Positions 61,927 through 64,000 of a DNA stretch of 64,000 bases are shown here, piece by piece. Position 1 is the stretch's first letter. Each line of letters begins with the position of its first letter. A model generated the notes under the pieces. It worked only from the letters and a program-made list of their open reading frames with translations. It had not been told where the DNA came from and did not search any database. The stretch is from Hellea sp965224755. Lineage in GTDB: Bacteria > Pseudomonadota > Alphaproteobacteria > Caulobacterales > Maricaulaceae. A program made the translations under genes and the position numbers. Location of the stretch: NCBI GenBank assembly GCA_965224755.1, contig OZ245061.1, forward strand, positions 2,542,001-2,606,000, read 5' to 3'.

Positions 61927-62892
61927 TTATGGCTGTAGAGCCGTGTTCATTTTAACAAGTAGATTATCCAGATAGGCCGTAAATTCAGTTTTGGTCTTGA
62001 TACCGGATTTATCTTTTTCCCAAACGCCTAGAAATTTATAGTCAAATTCCGGCGTGTTAAAGTTGACGAAATGGGTTTCATTTTCTGTGCCGCCAAAACG
62101 GGCATGTTCGTCGCGGTAAAACAAAGCCAAACCGAGATTGTCCTTATTCTCGCTTTGTCGTCCATAGCTGGCGATATAACGCCACGGGCCGGAACTGGAG
62201 CGCAATAATGGCACCTCTTTATGCGCAACGATGCCAGTCGTGAGAGGCAGCGCTCCCGTCATTGTTCTAACATGAACGCTGGTCAGCGGGCTTCCCGCCG
62301 CCATTGAATAATTGACGCTAAGGTTTGCCAAGGCGGTTTCATAAGACACGCCTTCATAAATAACTGTAAAGCCGGACGCGCTGGGCTTGCGGGGATTAAC
62401 AGAGTTTGATTTTGACTCGTTTATACTGACCCGCATAGCGTCCACCTTGCCAAGCTCCACGGGCGCACCATCTTGTAATAGACCAATGCCGCCAATACCG
62501 CGGCTGGGACCGACATGCAGTATATCCATGCCCCAAGGCGCGAGCTTATGATAAGAACCGCTGGTCTCATCAATATTTGTAAGGGCGGGTGCGGGCTGTT
62601 GTTTGCCAAACATATCAATGGCTGTGCGCCCGTCCAGAAACAGGCGGTAGCCGACATAGTCATTTTCCCAGCCAATGCCTTCATAGGGAAATATACCGTC
62701 ATGGATTTTGTGGGTTTGCGGAACGGTTAAGCCTTGAACCTCAAGATAAGGCGCCGCGTTGTCTTTGCGGATACGCAGATCAATCATGGCTGATGGTTCC
62801 TGCGCATTCGGGGCCTGCGTCTGCCCGTCATTACGGCATGCTCCGAGTTGCATGAAGAGACAAATGGCGACAAAGATAATGGCGGTTTTCAT
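61927..62892 (-). CDS. DUF4861 lipoprotein of a uronate locus
   Basis: 321 residues with signal peptide and lipobox (LGACRN, about residue 16-21). Contains HDGIFPYEGIGWENDYVGYRLFLDGRTAIDMFGKQ and APWGMDILHVGPSRGIGGIGLL, characteristic of DUF4861. The family is common in pectin and alginate utilisation loci; the reaction is not established. Divergent from kduD by one base. Confidence 0.88.
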   Translation of the reverse strand: MKTAIIFVAICLFMQLGACRNDGQTQAPNAQEPSAMIDLRIRKDNAAPYLEVQGLTVPQTHKIHDGIFPYEGIGWENDYVGYRLFLDGRTAIDMFGKQQPAPALTNIDETSGSYHKLAPWGMDILHVGPSRGIGGIGLLQDGAPVELGKVDAMRVSINESKSNSVNPRKPSASGFTVIYEGVSYETALANLSVNYSMAAGSPLTSVHVRTMTGALPLTTGIVAHKEVPLLRSSSGPWRYIASYGRQSENKDNLGLALFYRDEHARFGGTENETHFVNFNTPEFDYKFLGVWEKDKSGIKTKTEFTAYLDNLLVKMNTALQP

Positions 62893-62911
62893 AAATGACC
62901 CTTAACTTGGG

Positions 62912-63742
62912 TTAGCCCAAATCGTCCGGCCCTAGATGGTCCATGTCGTCAAATTCTTGATTTTCGCCGCCCATGCACCAGATAAATGTATAAGCAGATG
63001 TTCCCGCGCCGCAATGCATCGACCATGTCGGGGACAATGCGGCCTCTTCATTGCGCAAGACTATAGGGCGCATATTATCGGCTTCGCCCATAAAGTGAAA
63101 TACGCGCGCGTCTTCCGGCATGTCGAAATAAAGATAATATTCCGAGCGGCGTTTATGAGTGTGCGGCGGAAATGTATTCCAGACATTACCCTCTTCGAGC
63201 ATGGTGAAGCCCATGACGATCTGGCAGGTCTCAACAATGCCCGGACGAATGGGTTGATAAATAACCCGTTTATTGCTGGTTTTAGTGTCGCCCATCTTAA
63301 GTTGATTAGCTTTATCTTTTGGAATCAAAGTCGTGGGGTAGGCTTTGTGGGCCGGGTAGCTGACGAAATAATATTTTGCCGGATTAGCTTTATCATCGCT
63401 GGCAAAGGCAACATCCTTGCTGCCGCGCCCGATATAAAGACTGTCAAATTTTGCCAGTTTCATTGCGTTGCCATCAACGGTGATTGTGCCTGCCCCGCCA
63501 ATATTAATCACGCCGATTTCGCGGCGCTGGGCGAAATAATCACAGGCCAGTTCTTTATGTGTCGGCAGAGCCAAAACCTTGCTAACCGGAACCGCAGAGC
63601 CGACCACGCCGCGGTCAATATCCGAATAGGTCAAAGGCACGGCGTCTGGTTCAAAAAGATTTGTCAGTGCGAAGCTGTCTTTAAGTTCTGAATTGGTCAT
63701 TGTTTTATAGCGAACAATGTCGGCTGAATAACGCATTTCCAT
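62912..63742 (-). CDS. kduI: 5-dehydro-4-deoxy-D-glucuronate isomerase
   Basis: 276 residues, cupin-type. Contains RREIGVINIGGAGTITVDG, and the metal-binding region TFPPHTHKRRSEYYLYFDMPEDARVFHFMGE (His, Glu ligands). Converts 5-keto-4-deoxyuronate to 3-deoxy-2,5-hexodiulosonate, the substrate of KduD. Nineteen bases upstream of the DUF4861 gene on the same strand. Confidence 0.96.
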   Translation of the reverse strand: MEMRYSADIVRYKTMTNSELKDSFALTNLFEPDAVPLTYSDIDRGVVGSAVPVSKVLALPTHKELACDYFAQRREIGVINIGGAGTITVDGNAMKLAKFDSLYIGRGSKDVAFASDDKANPAKYYFVSYPAHKAYPTTLIPKDKANQLKMGDTKTSNKRVIYQPIRPGIVETCQIVMGFTMLEEGNVWNTFPPHTHKRRSEYYLYFDMPEDARVFHFMGEADNMRPIVLRNEEAALSPTWSMHCGAGTSAYTFIWCMGGENQEFDDMDHLGPDDLG

Positions 63743-63827
63743 GATGATATTTAGATCCTTGTAATGAGGCGTAGGGCGTAAGTTATATAAAAATACGGGT
63801 AAGTCTATTGGAGAGCTGCCTAAATCA

Positions 63828-64000
63828 TCACTTCAAACTCAGTTCGGCTAAAACCGGAAAGTGATCTGAGGGATATTGCGGGGCTGTTTCATCATAGAGC
63901 GTGTTGTGAGTTTTTACTGTGAAACCTGATGATTTTGATAGCATAATATAGTCAATTCTGCGGCTGGCATGATCGATTGGCTGAAAAGCATTGAATGTAG
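63828..64000 (-). CDS. Endonuclease/exonuclease/phosphatase-family protein, 3' end
   Basis: Only the last 57 codons are inside the window. The reading ...DHASRRIDYIMLSKSSGF...PSDHFPVLAELSLK carries the conserved RIDYI and SDHFPV motifs (catalytic His) of the EEP superfamily. The start lies beyond 64000, so the subfamily is not known. It lies upstream of kduI on the same strand. Confidence 0.85.
   Translation of the reverse strand, partial: TFNAFQPIDHASRRIDYIMLSKSSGFTVKTHNTLYDETAPQYPSDHFPVLAELSLK

Noticed and set aside
1..64000. CRISPR arrays
   Set aside because: No evenly spaced direct repeats with unique spacers were seen.

Overview
The window looks like chromosomal DNA of an alphaproteobacterium, probably of the Caulobacter/Hyphomonadaceae/Parvularcula type. 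I infer this from a Caulobacter-type cpa/tad pilus locus, AccD-type sequence without zinc cysteines, the hpf-ptsN and dnaX-ybaB-recR style housekeeping genes, two TTAA-N7-TTAA (CtrA-type) sites in front of pilus genes, and REP-like palindromes typical of the class. This placement rests on gene content only.

Layout. 1-9 kb: a truncated hypothetical gene, a CPA-type cation/proton antiporter, rmuC, recR with a membrane protein, a TadG-like von Willebrand protein, a DMT exporter and gamma-glutamyltransferase. 9.1-10.2 kb: non-coding DNA with REP-like palindromes and a block of interlocking inverted repeats that could be a pseudoknotted RNA. 10-17 kb: a small anchored protein, a spermidine-synthase-like protein, ArsR plus SRPBCC pair, ybaB, dnaX, and a TPR signalling protein with a fragment of a paralogue behind it. 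17-26.6 kb: an outer membrane barrel, nudC, an AT-rich two-gene cassette, a 220 bp MITE-like element, DoxX and YHS proteins, pheA, a membrane cytochrome c, a cell wall NlpC/P60 peptidase with a MarR regulator, an acyltransferase and an M17 aminopeptidase. 26.7-39.4 kb: a complete Tad (Flp) pilus locus: two Flp pilins (one only 57 residues), prepilin peptidase CpaA, CpaB-F, TadB, TadC on the minus strand, with a TadD-like TPR lipoprotein, a stand-alone CpaC-N-like protein and two TadE/G minor pilins on the plus strand. 39.4-48.1 kb: a phosphatase, nrdB, an AT-rich conserved hypothetical, an accD 5' fragment, ppx-ppk, ptsN and hpf.

48.3-58.3 kb is the mobile part. An IS3-family element splits a DUF805 gene; it has lost part of its OrfB and has a duplicated right end. 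After metG and a DUF1761 gene comes tRNA-Thr(TGT), which is the left end of a roughly 4.9 kb integrated island bounded by an exact 51 bp repeat of the tRNA 3' half. The island carries a second, intact IS3 copy, a hipBA toxin-antitoxin pair with three evenly spaced dyads in front of it, and a tyrosine integrase. Beyond the right repeat there are signs of an older element (a paired 9-mer repeat and a decayed excisionase-like gene).

58.3-64 kb: a uronate (pectin or alginate type) catabolic cluster: a TRAP transporter (DctP, Q, M), KduD, a DUF4861 protein and KduI, followed by the 3' end of an endonuclease/exonuclease/phosphatase-family gene. The transporter would bring in unsaturated uronate products, KduI would isomerise the linear keto-uronate and KduD would reduce it to 2-keto-3-deoxygluconate.
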